64,000 nucleotides of DNA from contig NZ_JABUOU010000003.1 of the NCBI RefSeq assembly GCF_013344475.1, forward strand, positions 310,001-374,000, written 5' to 3'. The notes beneath the pieces were generated by a model, which was not told the origin of the DNA, did not search any database, and saw nothing but the letters and a program-made list of their open reading frames with translations. The position numbers were made by a program, and so were the translations under genes. Source of the DNA: Martelella limonii. GTDB lineage: Bacteria; Pseudomonadota; Alphaproteobacteria; Rhizobiales; Rhizobiaceae. This document shows positions 51,628-62,273 of the stretch, one piece after another (position 1 is the first letter of the stretch; the number at the start of each line of letters is the position of its first letter).

Positions 51628-54600
51628 TCAATGCAGGAGCAATGTGTGGTGGCCGCCATCGATTGGCGCCCGCACGAGGCTGTCAGAGAGCGACAGCGCG
51701 TTGCCGTCCAGAGTGGCCGACCATCCATCCGCGCCCGGTCGCCGGCCATTGTCCACTCGGATATCGAAACGGGTGTTTCCGACCGTCACCGTGGCCGCAA
51801 AGCCCGGCCATTCCGCCGGGATCGACGGGGTGACCAAAAGGCGCCCGCCTTCACGGCGGATGCCGAGAATGCCCTCGACGCCCGAACGGTACATCCAGCC
51901 GCCGGAGCCGGTATACCAAGTCCACCCGCCGCGGCCGGCATGCGGGGCGACTGAGTAGACATCGGCTGCAACGACATAGGGCTCGACCTTGTAGCGTTCG
52001 GCGTCTGCGGCGGTGAGCGCATGATTGACGGGGTTCAGGAGCGCAAACAGCGCCTGCGCCTTGTCGCCGTCTCCCGACTTTGCAAAGGCCATGATCGCCC
52101 ACATCGCCGCGTGGCTGTACTGTCCGCCATTTTCGCGCAGGCCCGGCGGATAGCCCTTGATGTAACCAGGATCGCGCGGCCCGTCGTCAAACGGCGGGGT
52201 GAACAGCAGCGCCAGCCCTTCATCGGGCCGGATGAGGTGGCGTTCCAGCGATGCCATCGCCGTTGCCGCACGCGCGGGATCACCGGCACCCGACAGCACG
52301 GACCAGGATTGGGCAATCGAGTCAATCCGGCACTCCGGACTGTCGCTGGTGCCAAGCCATGAGCCATCGTCAAACGTGGCGCGTCCATACCATTCGCCGT
52401 TCCAGCCATGGGTTTCGATGGCTGCGCGCAGCATTCCGGCATGAGCGCGCCAGCGTTCGGCGCGTTGCGGATCGCGCTGGTCGGCAAGCGGGGCGCAGAG
52501 ATCGATTGCCGCCAGCAGCAGCCAGCCAAGCCAGACGCTCTCGCCCTTTCCGCCTTCGCCAACCCGGTTCATGCCATCATTCCAGTCGCCGGTGCCCATC
52601 AGCGGCAGGCCGTGCTCGCCGGTCAGTTCGATGGACTGGTCGAGGCCGCGGGCCATGTGTTCGAAAAGCGAAGCCTCTTCGGCTGCGACTGTCGGGTGGA
52701 AGAAGGCATCGTGCTCGCCGGGTTCGAGCTGGGGGCCTTCGAGGAAGGGCACGGAAACATCGAGCACCGCATCATCGCCGGTGGTCTTCACATAGGTTGC
52801 GGCAGCGAAGGCGAGCCAGACCCGGTCATCGGAAATGCGGGTTCTCACGCCCTGGCCGGATTGCGGCAGCCACCAATGCTGGACGTCGCCCTCGACGAAC
52901 TGCCGCCCTGCGGCGCGCAGGAGATGATGCCGGGTTTCCTCCGGCCGGGCGAAGGTCAGCGCCATGCCGTCCTGAAGCTGGTCGCGGAAACCATAAGCGC
53001 CGCTTGCCTGATAGAAGGCAGCGCGGGCGGTGATACGGCACGCGACCGTCTGATAAAGCAGCCAGCCATTCAGCATGATATCCATCGCCCGGTCCGGCGT
53101 CTTCACCTGAACCGTTTGCAAAAGCGCGCTCCAGTGATCGGTGACCGCCTGCAGGACTGCGTCGAGATCGGCCTCGCGGTAGTGCGCGATCAGGCTGCGC
53201 GCCTCGTCCACGGAACCGCTTTCGCCCAGAAACGAAAGGAGTTCGATGGTTTCGCCGGCGTTGAGCACGATCGTCCGCTGCAAGACGGCACAGGGGTCGA
53301 GGCCGGCGCCGGTGGCGCCTGAAAGCGGCATGTCATGGCCAAGCGCGCGCGGCGCGGACGCCTTGCCATGACGGCCGAGGAATTCGCTGCGGTCGGCCGT
53401 CCAGGCCGTCTGTTCTCCGCCAAGGTCTGCGAATGCGACGCGACCGGGGAACCCGGCGCTCCACGGATTGCGCGCGAACAGGGCGCCGGTCTGTACATCG
53501 ATTTCGGTGATCACGAATGGCGCCGTGGCACCGCGCGAGCCGCCAAGGACGAGTTCCGCATAGCTTGTGACCGTCAGACGGCGCGGCCTGCCGGATGTGT
53601 TGCGCAGCGTCAGACGCGAAATCTTGATCGGGTCGGCAAGCGGCACATATTGCAGAAGATCCGTGGAAATTCCGTCTTGCTCATGCTCGAAACGGCTGTA
53701 GCCGAAGCCATGGCGGGCGACATAGGCGCCCTTGCGCCGCACCGGCTTCGCCGTCGGGGAAAACAACGCGCCCGTTTCTTCATCCCGGATATAGAACGCT
53801 TCGCCTGCCGGATCGGTGACCGGATCATTCGACCATGGCGTCAACTGGTTGTCGCGACTGTTTTCAGCCCATGTGAACCCGTTGCCTTCCGCAGAGACCT
53901 GAAACCCGAAACCTGAATTGGCGATCACGTTGATCCAGGGCGCTGGCGTGACCGCATCCCCCTCGAGGATGGTCACATATTCCCTGCCATCCTTGTCGAA
54001 GCCGCCAAACCCGTTGAAGAATTCAAGGCTGGGGCGCTGATAGGCCGCAATGTCCTTCGCGGGGGTACGCTTTGCGGGGGCGGATTTTGCCGGCACTGGA
54101 GGCGACGAGACCCCTTGCGGATATTGCGGATATTGCTGCGCGATCGGGCCGCGACGGGCGTTCAGCCTGACGCGGGCGACCGACTGAAGCTGTGCGAGCG
54201 CCTCTGCGCTCATCAGATCCGCCCGAAGCACGAAGACCGAGCCCTGTGCCAGCTTGATGCCGGGACGGGGCCGCGACTGGCTGCTGCGGTGCGCAGTCTC
54301 GATGGCGATCTGCAGGTCCTGGGTATAAGACGAGGCGCGGGTGTTGATGATGACGAGATCGACTGCCAGGCTCTTCATCCGCCAGTATTCATGTGCCCGC
54401 AGCAATTGATGGACCTGCGCCATGTCCTGCGGGTCATCGATGCTGAGCAGCACGATCGGCAAATCGCCGGAGATGCCAAGATGCCAGAGGCCGGACTGGG
54501 GGCCCGCGCCGCGCGCGATTTCGGCTTCGGGAGCGCGATAGCGCTTGTCCACGTAGATGATCGCGGATGCCAATCGCTGAAAATCCGCGGCCTCGCCCGA

Positions 54601-57600
54601 TTTGACATCGAGATGGCGAAGCTGAACCTGCGCCTGGGTCCAGGCCAGCGTGCGGGCACGTTCGAAGGCGCTGCGGTCAAGATGTCTGTCGATCAGATCG
54701 ATGAGTTCGTCACGCGAAGACGCGACCACGGTCCAATAGGCGATGCGAGCGACCTTTCCGGAAGCGATCCTGATCCGCTGGCGGATCGAGAAAACCGGAT
54801 CAAGCACTGTGCCGACCGTATTCGAAAGGGGCGTATCGCCGGCCATGGAGGCAGCGGTGGCCACCGTGTTGCCACGGCCGATAAAACGGGCCCTGTCGGT
54901 TTCGAACTGCTGATCGGCTGAAGGCGTGCCTTCGACCACCGCGAAATGGGCGGCCCATATGCGGGGCTCGTCCGGCGTGCGGGGCCGGCGGGTGGCGATC
55001 AGCGCACCGTATTCGGCGGCATACTCCGTCTGCACGAACATCTTCGAAAATGCGGGATGCGCGGTATCGGACGAAGCGGGCGCCAGAACCAGCTCGGCAT
55101 AGGATGTGACCTCGATTTCGCGGGTGCGCCTGCCGCTGTTTGCGATCGAAACACGGCGGACCTCACAATCGTCCTCGCCCGATACCAGCACTTCCATGGC
55201 CGTGTTCAGCGTATCGTGAGCAGAAACGAAACGGGCCTTGTCTTCGTCGAAGAGCACATGGCCGCTTTCGTCGTCACCGCCAAGCGGGCGAGCGCCTGCG
55301 GACCAGACCGTGCCGTCATCGACATCGCGCAGGAAGATCGGCGAACCGTCGCCATCGCGGGTGACGTCCTCATGCCAGCGTGTGATGGCAAGGTCGTGCC
55401 AGCGGCTGTAGCCGGCGCCCCTGTCCGTCAGCATCACCGCATGGCGGCCGTTTGAAAGAAGGTGGGTGATCGGAGGACCGGCTACCGCGCCGGCAAGCCG
55501 CCGTGACGTATCGGGCCCGAGCGAGGATTTGACGGGTGAGACGGGCGCATCGTCGATCTTCTGGCGCTCGTTGTTCACGCTGCGGGGGATGCGCTCCTGC
55601 AACAGCAGTTCGCAGGCCTGGATGATCGGTTCGCGATGGAAATGGGCGCGCATGATCCCGTCATCAAGCGTGTTGGCGATTGCAACAATCGTCATGCCCT
55701 GATGATGGGCCATGCTCGTGCGCACGATTGCGACGGTCTCGTTTTCCGGCAACCTGGCGGAGGTGAAATCAAGCGCTTCGTAAAAGCCATACCGTCCGAG
55801 CGCACCGAGGGCGGCGAGCCTTTCATAGTTCGCGCATGCGGCCTGCGGATCGACCATGGTGGCAAGACCGGTGGCATAGGGCGCGATGACGGCATTTTCG
55901 GAAAGGCCGCGCTTCAGCCCGAGGCCCGGAACGCCGAAATTGGAATACTGGTAGGTCAGCTCCGTATCACGCGCGCTGTAGGCGGATTCGGAGATACCCC
56001 AAGGCAGGCCGAGCCTGGCGGCATAGGCTTGCTGGCGCGTGACCACCAGCCGGTTGGTCTGGGCGAGCAGGCTTGTATCCGGCGCGCGCATGACCAGCGA
56101 CGGCATCAGATATTCAAACATCGAGCCTGACCACGAGATCAGGGCAGACGCGCGCCCGACCGGCGTTGCGGAGCGACCGAGCAGGAACCAGTGCCGGGTT
56201 TCGACATCGCCCTTTGCGATCGCAAACAGGCTCGCAAGACGCGCTTCGGACGCCAGAAGATCGTAGCAGTTCTCGTCAAGGCTTTCGTCCGGAAGGGAAT
56301 AGCCGATCGATAGCAACTTGCGTTCGGGATCGAGCAGGAAGGCGAAATCCATCGCCATCGCCATCGCCCGCGCCTCGGTTGCAATTGCTGCCAGCCGGAT
56401 ATCAAGGCTGCTGTCGGTCAGGCGGTCGCGGCGATCCTCGGCCAGCCGGCTGTTCAACGTGCCAAGCCAGAAAATGAGGTCGTCGGCGCCATCTTCGGCG
56501 GTTTTGGGAACGGTTTCCCGGGCGAGTGCCATCGCCTTGTCGCCAAGGCGCGTCAGAATGGGGCCCAGTGTTTCGAACGACTCCGAGCCGTCGAGGCGGA
56601 GTTCAATGTCCTCGATCACGTCTGCAAGCGGCTTTTGGCCCTGTCGTCCGTTTCCGGCGGCAGCATCAAGCGCCTGGCGGGCGAGCATCAGGCTGTCGGC
56701 CAGCCCTCCCCGGATATTCGTCGCAGGCTGCGCTCCTGTCCAGGCCTCGCAGGCATTGGCAAGGGCGAGCAGATGTCCCGCGAGATTGCCGCTGTCGACC
56801 GAAGAGACGTAAGCAGGATCGAGGACACGGATGTCATCGGTCGCATACCAGTTGAAGAGGTGGCCCTTGTGCTTGGCCATTGCCCTCATCGTTCCAAGCG
56901 TCGCCTCAAGCCTCTCGGCGGTCTCGACCTTGCCTGTCCAGCCGAAGTCGCGGGCTGCGACCGTGGAAAGAAGATAGAGCCCGATATTGGTGGGCGAGGT
57001 TCGCCGGGCGATGACGGGCCTCGGATCTTCCTGGAAATTGTCCGGCGGCAGCATGTTGCTTTCCGGCGTCACGAAGGTCTCGAAGAAACGCCAGGTGCGG
57101 CGGGCGATCAGACGCAGTGCGATCGCATCGGCGTCGGATATTGCCGCACCCGCCGGTTCGGCAGGCGGGCGGCTCGCCCAAAGGGCAATGGCGGGCGCCG
57201 CCAGCCACAACAACGCAAAGGGAAGAATAACAGGCCATGAGGATGGCGACAGCAGAAAGGCTGCCCCGGCGATCGCAAGCGCCGTCAGCGTGCCCGGCGC
57301 CATGCGGCGGTAGAACCCTGGAAGATCCAGGCGGGGGCTGCCCTGCGACTGGGCGGCCGTTGTCCATTCGAGAAGATGGCGCCGGGTGCGATAGAGCCGG
57401 TTCAGCGTCGTTGCGATCGCATCCGCCATCCGCCAGGCCCGATCGGGAAGGAAGGCAAGATCGAGGCCGGTTCGCAAGGCAGCAAGGCGCAGATCCGCGC
57501 CGAGCGTGCTCAGGTGACTGCGCAGATGAATGCCAGCGCTGTGCGGCATGGCGGCGAAGAAAACCGGAAGGAAGGCTGTGATTGCAAGAGCCGCGAGAAG

Positions 57601-60147
57601 CAGCACGGTCGCCACCAATGCCGCGGCAAACGGCATCATCCAGGCAAGCCCGAAAGCCAGGAGCGTGAGCGGAGCCGCAAGCGAGCGCCTCAGATTGTCG
57701 ATCATCATGCCGCGGCTGACAGGGGGCAGCGCGCCGTCGTCCCTGTAGCGCCCGGTCAGCCACGGAAGCAGCTGCCAGTCGCCCCGCGTCCAGCGATGCT
57801 GCCGCTTGGCATCGACATCGTAGCGCGCCGGAAATTCCTCGATCAGCTCGACATCGGAAGCAAGGGCAGCGCGCGCGAAGGCTCCCTCGAAAAGATCGTG
57901 GCTGAGCATGGTGTTGTCCGGCACGCGCCCGCCGAGCGCCTGTTCGAAGGCATCGATATCGTAGATGCCCTTGCCGGTATATGCGCCGACGCCGAAGAGA
58001 TCCTGATAGACATTCGAGGCGGCCGCGGCATAGGGATCGATGCCGCCAGGCGCCGAAAAGACGTGCTGATAGAGCGAACCCTCCCGGCCAACCGGCAGCG
58101 AAGGCGTCACGCGCGGCTGGAGAATGGCGTGCCCGCCGACGATCCGATGTTCCGTTGCGCTGAAGCGCGGACGGTTGAGCGGATGGGCCATCTTGCCGAT
58201 CAGGCGGTGGGCGGCGTCGCGCGGCAAGCGCGTATCGGCATCGAGCGTGATCACATAACGGACATCGGCCGGAACCTCGGGCGGAACACCTGCAATCGGA
58301 ACAAAGCTGGTGTCGCTGGCACCGCGCAGCAGGCGGTTGAGTTCATGCAGCTTGCCGCGTTTCCGCTCCCACCCCATCCAGCGGTTTTCGAGAGGGTTGA
58401 ACAGGCGGCGGCGATGCAACAGCAGAAAGCGGGGACCGCCATCCACAGGTCCGTGGCGTTCGTTCAGCCTGGCGATTGCGGCAGCGGCGGCGGCCAGCAG
58501 AGGGCGATCGGCCTCGGTCTCCTCCTGATCGGCATCGGTCCCGTCCGTGACGAGCGCGAAGACAAGATCGCCGCCGGCGCCGGAAAGGTGATGGACTTCG
58601 AGGCGCTCGACCTGCTCGACAATATCGGCTTCATTCGTCAAAAGCGTGGGAACGGCAACGAGCGTGCGCAGGGATGGCGGGACGCCATGCCTGAGAGAGA
58701 GGCCGGGCAGGATGACCGGGCCGAAACACCAGCTCAATGTCCGGTTGACGATGGCTGTCGCGACTTCGCTTGCCGGCAGAAGCGCGAGGATTGCAAACAG
58801 CAAAAGCCAGACGGTCACAAGCCCCGCTTGCGCCAGCAGCGACAACGACACGGCCATCAGGATGGAGGTGACAAGCAGGATCGACGCGATATAGCCGCCA
58901 ATGCCGAGCCGGATATGGATGCGTCCGACCCTGAGCCGCGCAGGTGGCCTGAACCCTATGGCGCGCTCGAGCGCCGGCCTGCCCTCTGCAATCAGATGAT
59001 AGCCCGGATCGGCGATCCGCTGAGCCTCCGTAAGGCTGATCCCCTCCGTGGCCGGGTTGCGCGCCGCTTCAAGCGCCTGATCGGCAACCTCCAGTTCCGT
59101 CCATGAGGAGCCGCGCGCAAGCTGCTCGATTGCTTTGCGATAGAGATCCCGTGTTGGGAAATCCATCTCGGCGAAGGCGCTCGCGGCGCGCATCCGCGCG
59201 TCTACCGGGCTGATGCTTTCGAACACATCGGCCCAGTCGATATCGGAAATCAGCCGCAGGCTGGTGACGATGTTGCGCACCGTGACGTTGGAGGCGCCCT
59301 GCCTTTGCTGGGAATGCTGCACCACGTCCTCGATGGTCAAATCCTGCAGCGCAAGCCGCTTCTCCAGCCAACCGAGAACGGGCGTGGTTTCGGGGTCCCG
59401 GTTTCTGAGTTGCCGCGCCAGATGCCCTGCAAAGAGTTCAGACAGCGGCCCTTCAGAGCGGGCGGCGAGTTCGTCTGGAAGCGCCTGCCCGGTGTCATCG
59501 GAAGACAGGATTTTATGGGCCAGCGCCGCCGCCTCCAGCCGGGAAGCGCGCGCGACCGTAATCTGGTCTGAAAGCCGGCGCAGGTTCTCGATGAGGACGA
59601 TCCTGAGCGTGATCGCGACGGCCCACAATTCGCCGATCGTCAATGGCTGGATCTGTTGATAGGCGAGGAGAAAGCGTTCGAGCTTGTCGCGATCAAACAG
59701 GCTGTCGGTGTGGGCAATAAAGGCCCAGGCCAGTTCGAATACGCGCGGATATCCCGCAAAGGGTCCGTTCGAAAGCTTGGGCAGCTGCCGGTAATAGCCC
59801 GGCGGAAGGTCGTTCCTGATTTCCTGGATGTGCTCTTCGACCAGATGATAATTGTCGAGGAGCCATTCCGCAGCCGGCACCACCTCCCGGCCGTGCTTCA
59901 ACTCGTTGATTCCCGCCCGGTAGGCAGACCGCAAGACAGCGGCGTTGTCGCTCAGTCTCTTGTGCAGGGACATGACCGAAGGCGCCTTGCCTGAGACAGG
60001 TTGCGCTGCTGCCAGGCTGATTGCGTGCTGCTCCAGCCGCTCCGCGCTGAACAACTCCTGCCTGACCGGCGCAAGGTCGGCCCAGAGGGGAGAAACGGTC
60101 CGGCCCCGAAGGAAATTGAGTTCGACTTTCAAGTATTGCCTTTCCAC
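51628..60147 (-). CDS. ndvB: cyclic beta-1,2-glucan synthase NdvB
   Basis: This intact 2839-residue inner-membrane enzyme makes periplasmic cyclic beta-1,2-glucans important for osmotic adaptation and host interaction. Hydrophobic clusters lie at about 420-480 and 820-960. The GT84 glycosyltransferase region has DADTRLPRDAA (about 636) and the QxxRW-type QHRWTRGDWQ (about 786). The glucoamylase-like middle part is followed by the GH94 phosphorylase domain that sets ring size (GFRDQLQDGMAL, about 2390, and DVQHWWLPQSGQGVRTR). Length matches rhizobial NdvB. The start is uncertain: GTG at 60147, or TTG at 60132, which has AAAGG six bases upstream. Confidence 0.97.
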   Translation of the reverse strand: MERQYLKVELNFLRGRTVSPLWADLAPVRQELFSAERLEQHAISLAAAQPVSGKAPSVMSLHKRLSDNAAVLRSAYRAGINELKHGREVVPAAEWLLDNYHLVEEHIQEIRNDLPPGYYRQLPKLSNGPFAGYPRVFELAWAFIAHTDSLFDRDKLERFLLAYQQIQPLTIGELWAVAITLRIVLIENLRRLSDQITVARASRLEAAALAHKILSSDDTGQALPDELAARSEGPLSELFAGHLARQLRNRDPETTPVLGWLEKRLALQDLTIEDVVQHSQQRQGASNVTVRNIVTSLRLISDIDWADVFESISPVDARMRAASAFAEMDFPTRDLYRKAIEQLARGSSWTELEVADQALEAARNPATEGISLTEAQRIADPGYHLIAEGRPALERAIGFRPPARLRVGRIHIRLGIGGYIASILLVTSILMAVSLSLLAQAGLVTVWLLLFAILALLPASEVATAIVNRTLSWCFGPVILPGLSLRHGVPPSLRTLVAVPTLLTNEADIVEQVERLEVHHLSGAGGDLVFALVTDGTDADQEETEADRPLLAAAAAAIARLNERHGPVDGGPRFLLLHRRRLFNPLENRWMGWERKRGKLHELNRLLRGASDTSFVPIAGVPPEVPADVRYVITLDADTRLPRDAAHRLIGKMAHPLNRPRFSATEHRIVGGHAILQPRVTPSLPVGREGSLYQHVFSAPGGIDPYAAAASNVYQDLFGVGAYTGKGIYDIDAFEQALGGRVPDNTMLSHDLFEGAFARAALASDVELIEEFPARYDVDAKRQHRWTRGDWQLLPWLTGRYRDDGALPPVSRGMMIDNLRRSLAAPLTLLAFGLAWMMPFAAALVATVLLLAALAITAFLPVFFAAMPHSAGIHLRSHLSTLGADLRLAALRTGLDLAFLPDRAWRMADAIATTLNRLYRTRRHLLEWTTAAQSQGSPRLDLPGFYRRMAPGTLTALAIAGAAFLLSPSSWPVILPFALLWLAAPAIALWASRPPAEPAGAAISDADAIALRLIARRTWRFFETFVTPESNMLPPDNFQEDPRPVIARRTSPTNIGLYLLSTVAARDFGWTGKVETAERLEATLGTMRAMAKHKGHLFNWYATDDIRVLDPAYVSSVDSGNLAGHLLALANACEAWTGAQPATNIRGGLADSLMLARQALDAAAGNGRQGQKPLADVIEDIELRLDGSESFETLGPILTRLGDKAMALARETVPKTAEDGADDLIFWLGTLNSRLAEDRRDRLTDSSLDIRLAAIATEARAMAMAMDFAFLLDPERKLLSIGYSLPDESLDENCYDLLASEARLASLFAIAKGDVETRHWFLLGRSATPVGRASALISWSGSMFEYLMPSLVMRAPDTSLLAQTNRLVVTRQQAYAARLGLPWGISESAYSARDTELTYQYSNFGVPGLGLKRGLSENAVIAPYATGLATMVDPQAACANYERLAALGALGRYGFYEALDFTSARLPENETVAIVRTSMAHHQGMTIVAIANTLDDGIMRAHFHREPIIQACELLLQERIPRSVNNERQKIDDAPVSPVKSSLGPDTSRRLAGAVAGPPITHLLSNGRHAVMLTDRGAGYSRWHDLAITRWHEDVTRDGDGSPIFLRDVDDGTVWSAGARPLGGDDESGHVLFDEDKARFVSAHDTLNTAMEVLVSGEDDCEVRRVSIANSGRRTREIEVTSYAELVLAPASSDTAHPAFSKMFVQTEYAAEYGALIATRRPRTPDEPRIWAAHFAVVEGTPSADQQFETDRARFIGRGNTVATAASMAGDTPLSNTVGTVLDPVFSIRQRIRIASGKVARIAYWTVVASSRDELIDLIDRHLDRSAFERARTLAWTQAQVQLRHLDVKSGEAADFQRLASAIIYVDKRYRAPEAEIARGAGPQSGLWHLGISGDLPIVLLSIDDPQDMAQVHQLLRAHEYWRMKSLAVDLVIINTRASSYTQDLQIAIETAHRSSQSRPRPGIKLAQGSVFVLRADLMSAEALAQLQSVARVRLNARRGPIAQQYPQYPQGVSSPPVPAKSAPAKRTPAKDIAAYQRPSLEFFNGFGGFDKDGREYVTILEGDAVTPAPWINVIANSGFGFQVSAEGNGFTWAENSRDNQLTPWSNDPVTDPAGEAFYIRDEETGALFSPTAKPVRRKGAYVARHGFGYSRFEHEQDGISTDLLQYVPLADPIKISRLTLRNTSGRPRRLTVTSYAELVLGGSRGATAPFVITEIDVQTGALFARNPWSAGFPGRVAFADLGGEQTAWTADRSEFLGRHGKASAPRALGHDMPLSGATGAGLDPCAVLQRTIVLNAGETIELLSFLGESGSVDEARSLIAHYREADLDAVLQAVTDHWSALLQTVQVKTPDRAMDIMLNGWLLYQTVACRITARAAFYQASGAYGFRDQLQDGMALTFARPEETRHHLLRAAGRQFVEGDVQHWWLPQSGQGVRTRISDDRVWLAFAAATYVKTTGDDAVLDVSVPFLEGPQLEPGEHDAFFHPTVAAEEASLFEHMARGLDQSIELTGEHGLPLMGTGDWNDGMNRVGEGGKGESVWLGWLLLAAIDLCAPLADQRDPQRAERWRAHAGMLRAAIETHGWNGEWYGRATFDDGSWLGTSDSPECRIDSIAQSWSVLSGAGDPARAATAMASLERHLIRPDEGLALLFTPPFDDGPRDPGYIKGYPPGLRENGGQYSHAAMWAIMAFAKSGDGDKAQALFALLNPVNHALTAADAERYKVEPYVVAADVYSVAPHAGRGGWTWYTGSGGWMYRSGVEGILGIRREGGRLLVTPSIPAEWPGFAATVTVGNTRFDIRVDNGRRPGADGWSATLDGNALSLSDSLVRAPIDGGHHTLLLH

Positions 60148-60325
60148 CGGGACGCATGCCTCGGCGCAACGGCTATGGGTCTGAAAACCCAGATGCGATC
60201 TTTATTGATTGGGCCTGAATTCCGGCAGCGCTGCCGGCAAGGGCAGCGCGCGTTCAGACGGCTCGAGCCGTCATCGCCTGCATTTCTGCTGAACCTTCGG
60301 GTCTGCGCTACCTGCGCGACCGGTA

Positions 60326-60580
60326 TCAGGCGAGGTCGGCCGCCGTCAGGACATAGACCGCCTTGCGGCCCTTCAGGTAGAGCCGGCGAGCTGCGTCATA
60401 CATCTTGGCACGCGCTGCATCGAAGGCGGCGAGGTAGGTTTCTTCGCCTTCGGCCGGGTTGCTCAGGGCGTCGGCTCTGGCAAAGAACATCACTTCGAAC
60501 ATGCCATCATGACCGGTAAAGCGGACACGTTTGCCGTTCTTGTCGTAACTGCGGCTCTGATTGGGGAATTGAAGTGCCAT
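60326..60580 (-). CDS. DUF1488 family protein
   Basis: This 84-residue protein starts at the ATG at 60580. FPNQSRSYDKNGKRVRFTGHDG followed by EVMFFARADAL is the DUF1488 pattern (small single-domain proteins often near ndvB-like or stress genes). Its function is unknown. AAGGA lies 11 bases before the start. An upstream in-frame extension to 60658 lacks support. Confidence 0.8.
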   Translation of the reverse strand: MALQFPNQSRSYDKNGKRVRFTGHDGMFEVMFFARADALSNPAEGEETYLAAFDAARAKMYDAARRLYLKGRKAVYVLTAADLA

Positions 60581-60709
60581 GATGGAAAGAATCCTTAGAA
60601 ACGTGGCATCTCTTGCCACTTTGGAATGGAAAAACCGGGCTTCCGTCAGCGGAGACACGCCCAGACCGGCTTGAGACCGGTCTGGTGCGGCATCCCGCCT
60701 GTGACGGGC

Positions 60710-60856
60710 TCAGCCTTTCGGCTTGCTGCGCGCGGCATTGTTGTTGCCGGCATTTCTGACCAGCGAGCCGAGCAACGGCGCTTCGACAACAGCTGCGCTC
60801 TTTTCCTTCTTGGGCTTTCTGATTTCGCGATTGCTTTTCTTCTGACCTTTGGCCAT
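60710..60856 (-). CDS. small basic conserved protein
   Basis: This 48-residue, strongly basic protein begins MAKGQKKSNREIRKPKKEK and continues into a Leu/Val-rich then Asn/Ala/Lys tail. It resembles short conserved proteins of Rhizobiales without assigned function, possibly nucleic-acid associated. GGAG lies 7 bases before the ATG at 60856, which argues for this start over 60952. Confidence 0.65.
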   Translation of the reverse strand: MAKGQKKSNREIRKPKKEKSAAVVEAPLLGSLVRNAGNNNAARSKPKG

Positions 60857-60988
60857 CTGGAAACTCCGATTGTCAGGCGCGCTTTGCTGCGGCGGCGCCT
60901 CTTGCTTGCCGCTCTTCAACCGGGGCGCTGTCTGCGACGAGGGGCCGTTCAAGGCCGCCCCGCCAGCAATTCGGCCCCTTGAAATCCT

Positions 60989-61381
60989 TCAGCCTTCGAG
61001 TGCGCCGGCGCATGCCGCCGCGGCGGTGCGATTTGCGCTTTCCTCGCCCGGCATCGTCGCCCAGCCGCCAGCTTCGATGAACTGACGCTGCTTGTAGGAA
61101 CTGTCGATGGCCTTGAGTTCGCTCAACTGCTGCGCTGCGTCAGGCGCCGCCTTGAATCTCTGGACGCAAATGACCGTCGCCAGCTCATCGCGGGAGAGCT
61201 CTCCGGCTTCCGACGCCAGCGTTCTGGACGTACCGCCCGTCACCCATCCGCCCCAGGTAAAGCCGACCGCGATCGTGACGACAGCGGTTGCGATACAGGC
61301 CCATACGAGGGTGGATTTTGCCGGGTGATAGGCTTTCCACCGTTGTCCGATGGATGGCGCTCCATTGTTTTCTGATGCCAT
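60989..61381 (-). CDS. single-pass membrane protein, unknown function
   Basis: This 130-residue protein has one transmembrane helix (about 24-44, TLVWACIATAVVTIAVGF) followed by a small domain with conserved-looking ICVQRFKAAPDAAQQLSELK and AGGWATMPG. AAGGA lies 10 bases before the ATG at 61381. It is of a type common in Rhizobiales and annotated as hypothetical. The domain after the helix probably lies in the periplasm. Confidence 0.72.
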   Translation of the reverse strand: MASENNGAPSIGQRWKAYHPAKSTLVWACIATAVVTIAVGFTWGGWVTGGTSRTLASEAGELSRDELATVICVQRFKAAPDAAQQLSELKAIDSSYKQRQFIEAGGWATMPGEESANRTAAAACAGALEG

Positions 61382-61886
61382 GATGCCGAATTCCTTCCGA
61401 TGTGAAATCAATTGTCTGGTGTGATCGGCGGCAGCGCTCCCCGGCCGCTTTAGCGTCAATGGACGGGCTGTCGTGGCACCCCGTGCCTGAAAAGGACACT
61501 CGCCTTCGAGCGCATGCGCCCGCCGTCGCGCAACAAGTTGAACGACATTCTGAAGCGCAAATTCTACAGGCAATTTCTTGATGAGGCCGGATTTAGCGGA
61601 CCATGACACTATATATATCTATGATACGACCCAAATAATAGTCCGAACCAATAATGTTTTTTATAATAATCGGAATTTTTTATTTTGGATTTTTCTTCAA
61701 TAAATCTGAGATTGCGCCTTGATTAAAACAATAATGAGGCGCATATGATGTTCATCGATTTTGTTTGACGAACTTTATTTTGCGCATCGCGCTTGTGTGA
61801 TTTTCTGATCAACGTCGAAATTATCGTTCGGTGCGGCCATAGAGGCTCTCCGGACATTCTCTCTGATTGATTGAAAGGAAATCGTC
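61382..61886. other. AT-rich regulatory region before the cold-shock gene
   Basis: No gene is supported in these 505 bases. From about 61600 to 61780 the sequence is unusually AT-rich (long runs of A and T), which stands out in this GC-rich window. It must contain the promoter and probably a long 5' leader of the cold-shock gene at 61887, a class known for structured leaders, and perhaps the promoter of the minus-strand membrane-protein gene. Confidence 0.5.
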
Positions 61887-62096
61887 ATGAGCACTGGTAC
61901 AGTAAAGTTTTTCAACAGCACCAAGGGTTTCGGCTTCATCGAGGCTGATGGCGGCGGAGCGGACGTTTTCGTTCACATTTCTGCTGTTGAGCGCTCGGGC
62001 ATGAGCACGCTCTCCGAAGGCCAGAAGGTGACCTTTGACATCGTTGCCGACAGCAGGTCCGGCAAAAGCGCTGCGGAAAACCTGCGCGCTGCATAA
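61887..62096 (+). CDS. cspA: cold-shock protein (CspA family)
   Basis: This 69-residue OB-fold protein binds single-stranded RNA and DNA and opens mRNA structure. It has both RNA motifs, RNP1 [10 protein letters not shown] (about 14-23) and RNP2 DVFVHISAV (about 27-35). The length is typical. AAAGGAAAT precedes the ATG. An AT-rich leader lies upstream. Confidence 0.96.
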   Translation: MSTGTVKFFNSTKGFGFIEADGGGADVFVHISAVERSGMSTLSEGQKVTFDIVADSRSGKSAAENLRAA

Positions 62097-62273
62097 GGAT
62101 TGTCTTTGCTTCCGTGACCACGGATGTACTGGCACGAAGTATCGAGACGAATGGATTGGTCGGGCTATGCGCCCGGCCTTTCTTGCTTTTGAGCGCCCGG
62201 CAAGGTCCGCGCGCCCTTTTCAGACAGATTATCACGCGTCCCGGTCAAGCGTATACCGGAGCTAGGAAAAGCC

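Noticed and set aside
57376-59106. 576-codon plus-strand open frame opposite ndvB
   Set aside because: It is antisense to the GT84 region of an intact ndvB, has no domain pattern, and its Arg/Gln/His-rich composition is typical of shadow frames in GC-rich DNA.
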